Below are positions 8,429-16,863 of a DNA stretch of 64,000 bases, one piece after another. Each line of letters starts with the position of its first letter. Positions within the stretch are counted from its first letter, which is position 1. The position numbers and the translations under genes are program-made. Source of the DNA: Kribbella jiaozuonensis (GTDB lineage Bacteria > Actinomycetota > Actinomycetes > Propionibacteriales > Kribbellaceae); NCBI RefSeq assembly GCF_005233875.1, contig NZ_SZPZ01000004.1:868001-932000 (forward strand), given 5' to 3'. The notes beneath the pieces were generated by a model. The model worked only from the letters and a program-made list of their open reading frames with translations, searched no databases and had not been told where the DNA came from.

Positions 8429-9723
8429 ACCCAGTGGGTGGCGACCAGGTTCCAGATCACGCCGGCCAGCGCATCCTTGCTGCCGGACGGGACCGGTAGG
8501 GCGTTCCCTTCGCGGTCGAGGATGACGGCTTCGTTGACGTCGCTGCCGAAGACCTTGCCGCCGGAGACGTCGTTGATGACCAGTAGGTCGCAGCCCTTGC
8601 GCTCGAGCTTGGCCCGGCCGAGCTCCAGCACGGTGTGGTCGGCGTCGCCGGTCTCCGCGGCGAAGCCGACGATCACCTGGCCGGCGCGGGCACGGTCGTG
8701 CGAGATGGTGTGCAGGATGTCCGGGTTCTGCACCAGGTTGACGGCGGGTACGGCGCCGTCCGCGGTCTTCTTGATCTTGTGCTCGACCACGTCCAGCGGC
8801 CGGAAGTCGGCGACGGCCGCGGCCATCACGATCGCGTCGGCATCGGCGGCGCGGCCGGTGATCTCGTCGTACAGATCGCGCGCCGAGACGACCGGGACCA
8901 CCTGCACGCCGGCCGGGTCGGGCAGCTCGGAGTTGGCCGCGACCAGCGTGACCTTGGCGCCGCGGGCGGCGGCGATCCGGGCGAGCGCATAGCCCTGCTT
9001 GCCGGACGACGAGTTGCCGAGGAACCGGACCGGGTCGAGGTGTTCCCGCGTGCCGCCCGCGCTGACCAGCACGTGCTTGCCGGTCAGGTCGGCGACCGAC
9101 TGCCCGGCGGCGCGGGCGGCCTCGTCGGCGAGCATCAGCTGGCTGATCGCGAAGATCTCCGACGGCTCCGGGAGCCGTCCGCGGCCGGTGTCGGCGCCGG
9201 TCAGCCGGCCGACCGCCGGCTCGAGGACCGTGATCCCGCGGGACCGCAGGGTCGCGACATTCGCCTGGGTTGCCGGGTGTTCCCACATCTCCGTGTGCAT
9301 CGCGGCCGCGAACAGGATCGGGCAGCGCGCGGTGAGCAGGGTGTTCGTCAGCAGGTCGTCGGCCAGCCCGTGGGCGGCCTTGGCGATCAGATTTGCGGTC
9401 GCGGGCGCGACGACGACCAGCTCGGCGGCCTTGCCGATCCGGACGTGCGGCACTTCCTCGACGTGATCGAACGGGTCGGCCGTCACCGGCTGCCCGGACA
9501 GGGCTGCCCAGGTCGCGGCGCCGACGAACTCCAGCGCGGCCGCCGTCGGCACCACCCGCACGCTGTGCCCGGACTCGGTCAGCCGCCGGAGCAGATCGCA
9601 GACCTTGTACGCCGCGATGCCGCCGCCGACGCCCAGCACCACGTTCGGCTTGTGCTTGGGAACGACAGAGGCCCCCGGGACGGCTGTGGTCCCAGGGGTT
9701 TGCACTTCACCGGATCCGGACAT
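8425..9723 (-). CDS. coaBC: Bifunctional phosphopantothenoylcysteine decarboxylase / phosphopantothenate-cysteine ligase
   Basis: This enzyme catalyses two steps of coenzyme A synthesis: CTP-dependent joining of cysteine to phosphopantothenate, then FMN-dependent decarboxylation. The N-terminal flavoprotein domain starts VVLGVGGGIAAYKVCDLLR and contains VVVAPATANLIAKAAHG and AMHTEMWEHPA. The CoaB half starts near residue 215 with HVLVSAGGTREHLDPVRFL, then ARAAD-type AAAVADFRP and the KIKKT lysine motif. The 432 residues are normal, with a ~25-residue N-terminal extension. It follows rpoZ by 36 bp on the same strand and is probably cotranscribed with gmk-rpoZ. Confidence 0.96.
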   Translation of the reverse strand: MSGSGEVQTPGTTAVPGASVVPKHKPNVVLGVGGGIAAYKVCDLLRRLTESGHSVRVVPTAAALEFVGAATWAALSGQPVTADPFDHVEEVPHVRIGKAAELVVVAPATANLIAKAAHGLADDLLTNTLLTARCPILFAAAMHTEMWEHPATQANVATLRSRGITVLEPAVGRLTGADTGRGRLPEPSEIFAISQLMLADEAARAAGQSVADLTGKHVLVSAGGTREHLDPVRFLGNSSSGKQGYALARIAAARGAKVTLVAANSELPDPAGVQVVPVVSARDLYDEITGRAADADAIVMAAAVADFRPLDVVEHKIKKTADGAVPAVNLVQNPDILHTISHDRARAGQVIVGFAAETGDADHTVLELGRAKLERKGCDLLVINDVSGGKVFGSDVNEAVILDREGNALPVPSGSKDALAGVIWNLVATHWV

Positions 9724-9759
9724 CAGCTGACCCCGTTCCCGGTCGTCATTGCGAGTGGG

Positions 9760-10062
9760 TTACTCGGACTTCTCCGCGGCAGCGGCTTCCGCCTCGGCCT
9801 CGGGGTCGATGTCGGTGCAGGTCAGCACGCCCTCGTTGATCTCGCGCATGGCGATCGAGAGCGGCTTCTCCTGGACGTGCGTCTCGACCAGCGGTCCGAC
9901 GTACTCCAGCAGGCCCTCGCCGAGCTGTGAGTAGTAGGCGTTGATCTGCCGCGCGCGCTTGGCCGAGTACAGCACCAGCTTGTACTTCGAGTCGGTGCGG
10001 GTGAGCAGGTCGTCGATCGGCGGCGAGGTGATGCCGATGGCGACGGGCTGGTTGCCAGACAA
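9760..10062 (-). CDS. rpoZ: RNA polymerase omega subunit
   Basis: This small subunit stabilises beta' in core RNA polymerase. The 100 residues include PPIDDLL, DSKYKLVLYSAKRARQIN and the strongly conserved YVGPLVETHVQEKPLSIAMREI, followed by an acidic Ala/Glu tail. The open frame runs far into gmk, but the only sensible start is the TTG at 10062. It lies two bases after the gmk stop and is preceded by GGAAAG, so translation is probably coupled to gmk. The rare TTG start is worth noting, and annotation software may extend the gene wrongly. Confidence 0.93.
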   Translation of the reverse strand: MSGNQPVAIGITSPPIDDLLTRTDSKYKLVLYSAKRARQINAYYSQLGEGLLEYVGPLVETHVQEKPLSIAMREINEGVLTCTDIDPEAEAEAAAAEKSE

Positions 10063-10064
10063 AG

Positions 10065-10736
10065 TCAGCTCTTTCCAGAGATGGAGGGTGATCGAATCAA
10101 CTTTACCAACTGATCGGCAGCCTCCCGAACCGAGGCGTTCACGATCGTCACGTCGAACTCCTTCTCGGCCGCCAGTTCCAGTACGGCGGTCTCGAGCCGG
10201 CGCTCGCGCTCTTCCTTGGTCTCGGTGCCCCGGCCGACCAGGCGGCGTACCAGCTCGTCCCACGTCGGGGGCGCCAGGAACACGAACTGTGCCTCCGGCA
10301 TCGTCTCGCGGACCTGACGGGCGCCCTGCAGGTCGATCTCCAGCAGGGCCGGCCGGCCCGCGGCGAGTTTGTCGAGGACAGGCTGCTTCGGAGTCCCGTA
10401 GCGGGCCGCCTTGTGCACGACCGCCCACTCCAGCAGCTCACCGTCCGCGATCATCCGGTCGAACTCCGTGTCGGAGACGAACAGGTAGTGCACGCCGTGC
10501 ACCTCGTTCGGCCGGGGTTTGCGGGTGGTCGCCGAGACCGAGATCCAGATGTCGGGGTACCGCTCGCGGATCTCCGCCGCGACCGTCCCCTTCCCCACGG
10601 CAGTGGGCCCGGCCAGCACGGTCAACCGCGCCGGGCCGGGAGCAGCGGCCATCGGCTCGTTCGCAACATTGTCAGGGTGCGTGGTCATCGTCACACCAGT
10701 GTCCAACGAGCCGGGATGGATTTCGGTCTGGCTCAC
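10065..10736 (-). CDS. gmk: Guanylate kinase
   Basis: The enzyme phosphorylates GMP to GDP with ATP. The P-loop GPTAVGKGTV lies at residues 43-52. The GMP-binding part is VSATTRKPRPNEVHGVHYLF, and LLEIDLQGARQVRE is the Walker-B region. An extra ~38 residues precede the kinase core. If the conserved core alone is translated, a start nearer residue 30 (MAAAPGPARLTVLAG) is possible. It lies 16 bp after mihF and directly before rpoZ, the standard actinobacterial order. Confidence 0.95.
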   Translation of the reverse strand: MSQTEIHPGSLDTGVTMTTHPDNVANEPMAAAPGPARLTVLAGPTAVGKGTVAAEIRERYPDIWISVSATTRKPRPNEVHGVHYLFVSDTEFDRMIADGELLEWAVVHKAARYGTPKQPVLDKLAAGRPALLEIDLQGARQVRETMPEAQFVFLAPPTWDELVRRLVGRGTETKEERERRLETAVLELAAEKEFDVTIVNASVREAADQLVKLIRSPSISGKS

Positions 10737-10752
10737 ACTGAATCACCCAGTG

Positions 10753-11067
10753 TCACTCGGCGAATTCGCGCTCGAGCGCGGCGATCTGGTTGGAGCCGAG
10801 GCCGCGCACCCGCCGCGTCTCCGAGATCCCCGCCCGCTCCATGATCTGCTGGGCGCGGACCTTGCCGACGCCAGGGATGCACTGCAGCAGTTGGCTCACC
10901 CGCATCTTGCCGATGACCTCGTTCGTCTGCCCCTCGTGGAGCACCTCCGTCGGAGACGCTCCCGAGTGCCGGATCCGGTTCTTGATCTCGGCTCGTTCAC
11001 GCCGCGCCGCCGCGGCCTTGTCCAGGGCAGCCGCACGCTGCTCCGGGGTCAAAGAAGGAAGTGGCAC
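10753..11067 (-). CDS. mihF: Integration host factor, actinobacterial type
   Basis: This is a nucleoid-associated DNA-binding protein (mIHF/sIHF family), unrelated in fold to enterobacterial IHF. Its 104 residues carry the family hallmarks: LPSLTPEQRAAALDKAAAARRERAE at the start, a lysine/arginine-rich helix, and the helix-two-turn-helix LLQCIPGVGKVRAQQIMER near residue 70. The GTG at 11067 is chosen because AGGTGA lies seven bases upstream and the family starts here; the frame is open to 11112. It heads gmk-rpoZ-coaBC. In most relatives it directly follows pyrF, but here about 3.9 kb separate them. Confidence 0.95.
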   Translation of the reverse strand: MPLPSLTPEQRAAALDKAAAARRERAEIKNRIRHSGASPTEVLHEGQTNEVIGKMRVSQLLQCIPGVGKVRAQQIMERAGISETRRVRGLGSNQIAALEREFAE

Positions 11068-11183
11068 CGTTTCACCTGTCCCGTTGTATGGCTTCGCAAG
11101 GGAACCTAACACGGGTCCAGCCCGCGATCAGGGCGTGGTTGCCTGAGTCGCGGATGAGCGCGCGGATTGGAACGATCAGTTGA

Positions 11184-11558
11184 TCAATTCAGCGCCGGGA
11201 GGTCGACCTTGCAGCTGTCCTTGGCCTGGCTGCTGATGTTCTTGTACGCCGTCATCACCGCGCCGGTCTCCTTGCTCAGCTTGGCGAGCTCGACCCGGTC
11301 CGAACCGGCCTTCTTGGCCTTCTCCGCGAACGTCACGACGACACCCCAGTCGTCCTTGACGTCCTTGGGTGCGGACTCCTGGAGCTTCTTCGCCTCGTCC
11401 AGGATCTTCACGTAGTCGACCGGCTTCTGCGGATCGACGTCGACGGCCTTCGCGGCGTACTTGGCGAGGTCGACGCAGTACGCCTGCTCGTCGGTGCAGG
11501 CGGTCAGCAGACCTGCGGTGGCAGTCACAGTCGCAACGATGGCGAGAACACGCTTCAC
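11184..11558 (-). CDS. Small lipoprotein, duplicate A
   Basis: This is a 124-residue predicted lipoprotein of unknown function. A signal peptide MKRVLAIVATVTATAGLLTAC ends in the lipobox LTAC, predicting diacylglyceryl-Cys21 at the outer face of the membrane. The mature part is charged and helical, with two further Cys (in AYCVDL and DSCKVDL) at opposite ends that could form a disulfide. It is clearly paralogous to the next gene: both share SAP-D-KDDW, a following AEKA segment and the C-terminal QAKDSCK-DLP. The 152-bp gap between the copies has no recognised site. Confidence 0.8.
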   Translation of the reverse strand: MKRVLAIVATVTATAGLLTACTDEQAYCVDLAKYAAKAVDVDPQKPVDYVKILDEAKKLQESAPKDVKDDWGVVVTFAEKAKKAGSDRVELAKLSKETGAVMTAYKNISSQAKDSCKVDLPALN

Positions 11559-11710
11559 GGCTTCATCCTCGGGGGTCGGGAGGTCGTGTGCGACCGACGC
11601 TACCGGGAGTCACCAAACGATCGGAAACGAATACGTTCCGCTGTCGATCCCAGCGCTCCGTGGCGCCGGCGGGACGGCGATGCGACGCCGCCCGGCCGGC
11701 ACCGCGGGCG

Positions 11711-12094
11711 TCAGTTGGCGTTACCCGCGCCCGGGAGGTCGATCTTGCAGCTGTCCTTGGCCTGCTTGGTGATCGCCGTCATGGCGGGCGTGATCTTGTC
11801 ACCGTCGCTCTTGGCGAGCTCGACCAGCTTGTTCGTGTCGCCCTTCGCGTCCTGCGCCTTCTCGGCGTAGTCGATGACGGTCTTCCAGTCGTCCTTCAGG
11901 TCGTCCGGCGCCGACTTCGACACCTTCTTGGCCTGGTCCAGCATCTTGCCGACCGCGTCGGCGTTCTTGATGTCGAGGTCCTTCGAGGAGTCGACGTAGC
12001 CCTTGAGGTTGTCACAGTAGTTGCCACCCGAGCATGCCGTCAGGGTGCCAACACTCATCGTCACAACGGCCGCGAGGGCTGCCAGCTTCCGCAT
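11711..12094 (-). CDS. Small lipoprotein, duplicate B
   Basis: This 127-residue paralogue of the lipoprotein at 11184 lies in tandem on the same strand. The signal peptide ends in LTACSGG, and the mature domain keeps the YC...DSC cysteine pair, SAPDDLKDDWKTVIDYAEKA and QAKDSCKIDLP. The two copies have diverged considerably outside these blocks, so the duplication is old. I do not recognise a named family, and nothing nearby suggests a ligand. Surface location is inferred from the lipobox. Confidence 0.8.
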   Translation of the reverse strand: MRKLAALAAVVTMSVGTLTACSGGNYCDNLKGYVDSSKDLDIKNADAVGKMLDQAKKVSKSAPDDLKDDWKTVIDYAEKAQDAKGDTNKLVELAKSDGDKITPAMTAITKQAKDSCKIDLPGAGNAN

Positions 12095-12175
12095 CCTGTT
12101 CCTTCACTGAGTCGCGCGGGAAGACCGTGGCTCCCCGTCCGCCGACACCTTTCCGAACGCCGGGGTCACCGCGAG

Positions 12176-13108
12176 CTACGGCACGCCGTGAACAAGATCG
12201 CACGGCTCGACTGGAACCGGGTTGTGATGTGCCGCGTCGTCGCGGCCGCCGAACGAGATCGCGACCGCGTTCGCCCCGACGATCACCAGGATCGCTGCCC
12301 AGTCGAGGATCGCCAGCCTCTGATGGAGAACCACCAGGCCGACCATTGCCGCGAGCACCGGATTCACACTCATGAAGACGCCGAAGAACTGCGCAGGCAC
12401 CCGCCGCAACGTCAATAGATCAACGAGGAACGGTATGGCGGACGACAACACGCCGGCCACCAGCGCGTACGACGCGGCCGCGAGCGTCGCCGGATGGTGC
12501 AGCAGGACGACCACGCCGACCGGTACATAGGCGAGTCCGGACAACCCGGCCGCAGCCGCCGAACCCGTTGCCCCCGGCAACTCTCGGCCGACCTTGCGGT
12601 TGAGGAGGATGTAGAAGGCCCAGCACATCGCGGCAAGCAGGCCGAGCCCGATCCCCAGGTAGTCGGTTGTCGCCTGCGGCCTGGCCAGCAGCACCACCGC
12701 CGGCGCGGCTACCAGCGCGCACACGAGGTCGAGCAAACGCCGCGAGCCCAGCAACGCAACCGCTAGCGGGCCTAAGAACTCGAGGGTGACCGCCAGGCCC
12801 AGGCCGACCCGGTCGATGGCGGTGTAGAGGGACAGGTTCATGACCGCGAAGACCATCGCCAGGCCGACCACCGGGCGCCATTGGCGGGCGGTGATGGACC
12901 GCAGGCGCGGGCGGCCGACGGCGAGCAGGACGATCGCGGCGACCCACTGCCGGATCGCCACCACACCCGCCGGACCGATCACGGGGAACGCGAGCGCGGC
13001 CACCGACGCACCGACCTGCGTCGACAGCCCGCTCCCGAGCATCATCGCCACTCCGACCAACCGTTCTCGCCTCACACTGACGAGAGTCGTCCTGTCAGCG
13101 CCCGCCAC
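12176..13108 (-). CDS. EamA/DMT-superfamily exporter (RhtA-like)
   Basis: This is a ten-helix drug/metabolite transporter, likely exporting an amino acid or similar small metabolite. There are two EamA repeats, with the second starting near residue 155 (YLGIGLGLLAAMCWAFYILLNRKVGR). The pattern FAVMNLSLYTAIDRVGLGLAVTLEFLGPL is characteristic of the RhtA/YddG-like branch. The listed GTG start (13108) lies close to the divergent LysR gene; a second GTG at 13075 would lengthen the intergenic region and is equally possible. The LysR regulator at 13145 probably controls it. Confidence 0.88.
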   Translation of the reverse strand: MAGADRTTLVSVRRERLVGVAMMLGSGLSTQVGASVAALAFPVIGPAGVVAIRQWVAAIVLLAVGRPRLRSITARQWRPVVGLAMVFAVMNLSLYTAIDRVGLGLAVTLEFLGPLAVALLGSRRLLDLVCALVAAPAVVLLARPQATTDYLGIGLGLLAAMCWAFYILLNRKVGRELPGATGSAAAAGLSGLAYVPVGVVVLLHHPATLAAASYALVAGVLSSAIPFLVDLLTLRRVPAQFFGVFMSVNPVLAAMVGLVVLHQRLAILDWAAILVIVGANAVAISFGGRDDAAHHNPVPVEPCDLVHGVP

Positions 13109-13130
13109 AAAATGCGAGCGAGCGGCGATC

Positions 13131-13136
13131 TATACG
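13131..13136 (+). promoter_or_regulatory. -10 element for a probably leaderless LysR transcript
   Basis: TATACG lies eight bases before the LysR ATG at 13145, which would place the transcription start at or next to the ATG. There is no Shine-Dalgarno sequence before the ATG. Both observations favour a leaderless mRNA. No good -35 was seen. Confidence 0.4.
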
Positions 13137-13144
13137 CTGGAGTC

Positions 13145-14005
13145 ATGGATCTCGAGCTGCGGCACCTGCGCTGCCTGGTCGCGATCGTCGACGACGGGAC
13201 GTTCACCGACGCGGCGATCGAGCTCGGGATCTCCCAGGCCGCGGTGTCACGGAGCCTGCTGGCTCTCGAGCAGCGGCTCGGCGTACGCCTGCTGCACCGG
13301 ACCAGCCGGTCGATCACGCCGACGACCGCGGGCATCCAGGTGCTGGCGCGCGCTCGGCAGGTGCTGGCCGAGGTCGAGGTGCTGGTGAGTGAGGCGACGA
13401 GCGGCCACACCCGGCTCCGGGTCGGGCATGCGTGGTCGGCGTTCGGGCGACATACGACGGAGTTCCAGCGCCGCTGGGCTGCCGCGCACCCCGAGATCGA
13501 GCTGCAGCTGATCCGCACGAACACCGGCACCGGCGGCCTGACCGAGGGTCTGTGCGATCTGGCCGTGATCCGGACGCACCTCGACCTGAGCAGGTTCGGG
13601 CACGTGCTGCTGACCCAGGAGCCGCGGTACGCCGTCCTGCCCGCCGACGACGCGCTGGCCCGCAAACGATCGCTCACGCTCGCGCAGATCGCCGACCGGA
13701 CGATCGTGATCGACCGCCGTACCGGGAGCACCACGATCGACCTCTGGCCGGAGGACGCGCGACCGCGGATCGAGCTGACCCACGACGTCGACGACTGGCT
13801 CGCCGCGATCGCGTCCGGCCGCTGCGTCGGCGTGACGCCGCAGGCCACGACCACGCAGTACCGGCGGGACGGTGTCGTCTACCGCCCGCTACGTGACGCG
13901 CCGCCGGTCGACGTACACCTGATCTGGCACCGCGAGGACCCACATCCAGCCACCCAGGCGGCCGTCGGGCTCCTCACCACGCTCTACAAGGAATCCACCG
14001 CCTGA
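13145..14005 (+). CDS. LysR-family transcriptional regulator
   Basis: This 286-residue regulator has the N-terminal LTTR helix-turn-helix (LRHLRCLVAIVDDGTFTDAA, then GISQAAVSRSLLALEQRLGVRLLHR, residues ~5-55). It is followed by a substrate-binding domain from about residue 88. The domain is typical in layout, ending in LIWHREDPHPATQAAVGLL. The ATG at 13145 is chosen over upstream in-frame codons because it begins the conserved MDLELRHL block. It is divergent from the EamA exporter and probably its regulator. Its last 22 bp overlap the convergent DUF4037 gene. The inducer is unknown. Confidence 0.92.
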   Translation: MDLELRHLRCLVAIVDDGTFTDAAIELGISQAAVSRSLLALEQRLGVRLLHRTSRSITPTTAGIQVLARARQVLAEVEVLVSEATSGHTRLRVGHAWSAFGRHTTEFQRRWAAAHPEIELQLIRTNTGTGGLTEGLCDLAVIRTHLDLSRFGHVLLTQEPRYAVLPADDALARKRSLTLAQIADRTIVIDRRTGSTTIDLWPEDARPRIELTHDVDDWLAAIASGRCVGVTPQATTTQYRRDGVVYRPLRDAPPVDVHLIWHREDPHPATQAAVGLLTTLYKESTA

Positions 14006-14937
14006 CGGCGATCCCGGGCCTTCCACAGCAGGTTGCGAATCTCGTCGATTCCACCAACCGGCCACCGCTCGGCGACCTGCCGTACCTCGGGATCCCGGAT
14101 GCCGTCCCACAGAGCGCCGATGAAGTCACCCCACACGACCTTGAACGGCCGGCCGACCAGATGCTCGACCCCGAGCTCGACCGGCTCGGTGATGCCGAGC
14201 CGGTTGTGCAACTCCCCCACAGCCCGGTACGCCGCTCCGAGCGCCTCCTCACGCTCCTGCCAGCTCGACGTCTGCAGCACGGTACGCAGCAGCGGCCCGA
14301 TCGACGGACCGCACGACAACCGGCTGAACGCAGTACCGAACCACTTCGAGTACGGCGCGTACTGCCGCTCGAGCAGGAAGCACAACCGCATCAGGTTCCA
14401 CACGAGCTGCGAACCGATCACCGCCGAGCCGAGCTCGTCACCGACGTACCCCGAACGCCCGACCAGGTTCATCTCCGGATGCACGCGCCACCAGGCGGTG
14501 ATCATCAGGTACCGCCAGACGTCGTCCGGGTAGTACGCCAACCGGTCGCGCACGGCCTGCAGACCGAGGTCGTCGTGGAACACGCCACCCGTCGTCATCT
14601 GCAGCAGGATCGACTCAGGGAAGGTCAGCCAGTCCCGGATCGTCAACTCGGCGTCGGGGTCGAAGGTCAGTTGGTCCAGGAAGTACCTGCGGATCGTGTG
14701 GACCTCGACCAGTGCCGTCCGTCCCTCGAAGGTCTGCGGGACCTGCAGGTGGAGGTCCACGCCTTCAGGTACGAACACCAGCGCGCGGGCCTCGCAGTTG
14801 TGGTCGGTCGACATCTCGTCGTCGTACCCGAGCACCTCCGAGCCGCGTCCCAGTAGCGCGGCGCTGTGCGGCAGGTCGATGGCCTGCCGCACCACGTCGT
14901 CGTAGAACCGCCTGCACAACTCCAGCCCTGCACCCAT
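13984..14937 (-). CDS. DUF4037 protein with nucleotidyltransferase-like N-terminus
   Basis: This is a 317-residue protein of the DUF4037 family. GRGSEVLGYDDEMSTDHNCEA (from residue ~30) resembles the GS..G-D-S-D-D signature of pol-beta-like nucleotidyltransferases, with D38/D39 and D44 as possible metal ligands. DUF4037 itself follows (FGTAFSRLSCGPSIGPLL, ALGAAYRAVGELHN). A nucleotide-transfer role, perhaps on an antibiotic or RNA, is only inference. It starts 19 bp after the pyrF stop, so it may be read through from the pyr operon. Confidence 0.8.
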   Translation of the reverse strand: MGAGLELCRRFYDDVVRQAIDLPHSAALLGRGSEVLGYDDEMSTDHNCEARALVFVPEGVDLHLQVPQTFEGRTALVEVHTIRRYFLDQLTFDPDAELTIRDWLTFPESILLQMTTGGVFHDDLGLQAVRDRLAYYPDDVWRYLMITAWWRVHPEMNLVGRSGYVGDELGSAVIGSQLVWNLMRLCFLLERQYAPYSKWFGTAFSRLSCGPSIGPLLRTVLQTSSWQEREEALGAAYRAVGELHNRLGITEPVELGVEHLVGRPFKVVWGDFIGALWDGIRDPEVRQVAERWPVGGIDEIRNLLWKARDRRQAVDSL

Positions 14938-14956
14938 CCGAGGAGGGTAGCCCCGA

Positions 14957-15814
14957 TCAGTAGCCGAGAACTGTTCGATAGGCGTCGTTGGCGCGGTCGG
15001 CGGCAGCCTGTAGGCCGGTTGGGCCGGCTCCGAGGATCTCGCGGGAGCTGGAAGGTACGACGTTGCGGACCGCGGCGCCGAAGACCTTCGTCAAGCCCTC
15101 GGCCGTGCCGCCCTGGGCGCCGAGGCCGGGGGCGAGCAGCGGGCCGTTGATGTCGAGGTTCTCGTTGGTGGAACTGATGGTCGCGCCAACGACTGCACCG
15201 AACGAGCCGAGGCCGTCGGAGTCGGCGTTCAGTCCGCGCAGTCCGTCGAGAACCGCGCCGGCAACGGTCGGGCCGTCGGCGGTGCGGGCCGTCTGGAACT
15301 GCGGGCCTTCCGGGTTCGACGTCAGGGCCAGCACGAACAACCCGGCGCCGGACTCGCGTGCCACGTCGATGGCCGGCTGCAGCGAGCCGAAGCCGAGGTA
15401 CGGGCTGACGGTCAGCGCGTCGCACGCCAACGGCCCCTTCTCGGCCAGGTACGCCGCCGCGTAGCCGCCCATCGTGCTGCCGATGTCACCGCGCTTCGCG
15501 TCGATGATCACCAGCGCACCGGCGTCCCGCAGCCGGATCGTGGCCTGCTCGAGTACGGCGATGCCGGCCGACCCGAACCGCTCGAAGAACGCCGACTGCG
15601 GCTTGAACACCGCCACCCGGTCCGCGAGCGCGTCGACGACGCCGTACGTGAACGAGGCCAGGCCCTCGGCGGTGTCCGGCAGGCCCCACGAATCCAGCAG
15701 GTGCTGGTGCGGGTCGATGCCGACGCAGAGTGGTCCGCGGGCATCCATGGCGGCCCGCAGCCGCGTCCCGAAAGGCTGGTTGCGCATCTCGCTCTCCAAG
15801 ATTTCGTTGCTCAC
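14957..15814 (-). CDS. pyrF: Orotidine 5'-phosphate decarboxylase
   Basis: This enzyme catalyses the last step of UMP synthesis, OMP to UMP plus CO2. The catalytic Lys-Asp array DAKRGDIGST is at residues 105-114. LCVGIDPH and VFKPQSAFFERFG are typical of the longer 'type 2' decarboxylases, and the 285 residues fit. It begins inside the last four bases of pyrD and is the final gene of the pyr operon. Expression should follow PyrR control through the polycistronic mRNA. Confidence 0.97.
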   Translation of the reverse strand: MSNEILESEMRNQPFGTRLRAAMDARGPLCVGIDPHQHLLDSWGLPDTAEGLASFTYGVVDALADRVAVFKPQSAFFERFGSAGIAVLEQATIRLRDAGALVIIDAKRGDIGSTMGGYAAAYLAEKGPLACDALTVSPYLGFGSLQPAIDVARESGAGLFVLALTSNPEGPQFQTARTADGPTVAGAVLDGLRGLNADSDGLGSFGAVVGATISSTNENLDINGPLLAPGLGAQGGTAEGLTKVFGAAVRNVVPSSSREILGAGPTGLQAAADRANDAYRTVLGY

Positions 15815-16863
15815 GGCAAGCTCCTGTTGATCTTCCGGATCAGACCGGGGCCTCGGTAGATCAGGCCGGTGTAGACCTGGACGAGACTCGCACCGGCGTC
15901 GAAGAGGCGGGTCGCGTCGGACGGTTCGACGATCCCTCCTACTCCGATGATCGGCAGCGCTCCCCCGGTCTCGTTGTGGATATGGGCGACGGTCTTGGCC
16001 GCGATCTCGCCGAGCGGACGGCCGGACAGGCCGCCGGTCTCGCCGGCGAGTGGGTGGGACTCGACGCCGGGGCGGGTGATGGTCGTGTTGGTGGCGATGA
16101 TGCCGGCGACGCCGACGTCGGTGCAGACCTGGAGCAGTTCGTCGATCGCGGACGTGGTGAGGTCCGGCGCGATCTTCACCAGGATCGGTTTCGGCGTCAG
16201 CCCGGCGGCGGTCAGGCCGGCCGCCTCGGTGTGCAGGGCGGTCAGGAGCTCACGGAGGTGGCTCGCGTCCTGCAGTGCGCGCAGGCCCGGGGTGTTCGGC
16301 GAGGAGACGTTGACCGCGAAGTAGTCGCCGTACCGGTAGAGGCGGCGGAGCGAGGTCACGTAGTCCTCGACCGCCTCGTCGAGCGGGGTGATCTTCGACT
16401 TGCCGATCGAGACGCCGAGCGGATAGCCGAGCGGGCCATAAGCCTTGAGCCGGGCGGCGAGAGCCTCCGAGCCGAGGTTGTTGAAGCCCATCCGGTTGAT
16501 GACCGCTTCGTGATCGACCAACCGGAACAACCGTGGCCGAGGGTTCCCGGGCTGCGGGTGCGCCGTGACCGTACCGACCTCGACGAAACCGAACCCGATC
16601 GCCGGCCAGGCGCGCAGCGCGATCCCGTTCTTGTCCATACCCGCCGCCAGCCCGACCGGCGACGGGAACCGGACCCCGAAGACCGTGCGGGCCGAGGCCG
16701 CACGACCGCCTTGCCCCGGGACCCCGAACAAGCGGGCCCCGGCCGCGGCAGCGCCCGGGATGCGCCCGAGGAGGCGCATCCCGTTCAGCGTCTGTTCGTG
16801 TGCGGTCTCCGCGTCGCCTTTACCCAGGCGATACAGGACCGGCCGCACGACCTTCCTATACAC
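15811..16863 (-). CDS. pyrD: Dihydroorotate dehydrogenase, quinone type (class 2)
   Basis: This FMN enzyme oxidises dihydroorotate to orotate, passing electrons to the membrane quinone pool. The N-terminal amphipathic helix (MYRKVVRPVLYRLGKGDAET), absent from soluble class 1 enzymes, marks class 2. FPSPVGLAAGMDKNG binds FMN, and NVSSPNTPGLRALQ includes the catalytic-serine region. SKITPLDEAVEDY and IGVGGIVEPSDA follow in order. At 350 residues it has normal length. It overlaps carB by 8 bp and pyrF by 4 bp. Confidence 0.97.
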   Translation of the reverse strand: MYRKVVRPVLYRLGKGDAETAHEQTLNGMRLLGRIPGAAAAGARLFGVPGQGGRAASARTVFGVRFPSPVGLAAGMDKNGIALRAWPAIGFGFVEVGTVTAHPQPGNPRPRLFRLVDHEAVINRMGFNNLGSEALAARLKAYGPLGYPLGVSIGKSKITPLDEAVEDYVTSLRRLYRYGDYFAVNVSSPNTPGLRALQDASHLRELLTALHTEAAGLTAAGLTPKPILVKIAPDLTTSAIDELLQVCTDVGVAGIIATNTTITRPGVESHPLAGETGGLSGRPLGEIAAKTVAHIHNETGGALPIIGVGGIVEPSDATRLFDAGASLVQVYTGLIYRGPGLIRKINRSLP

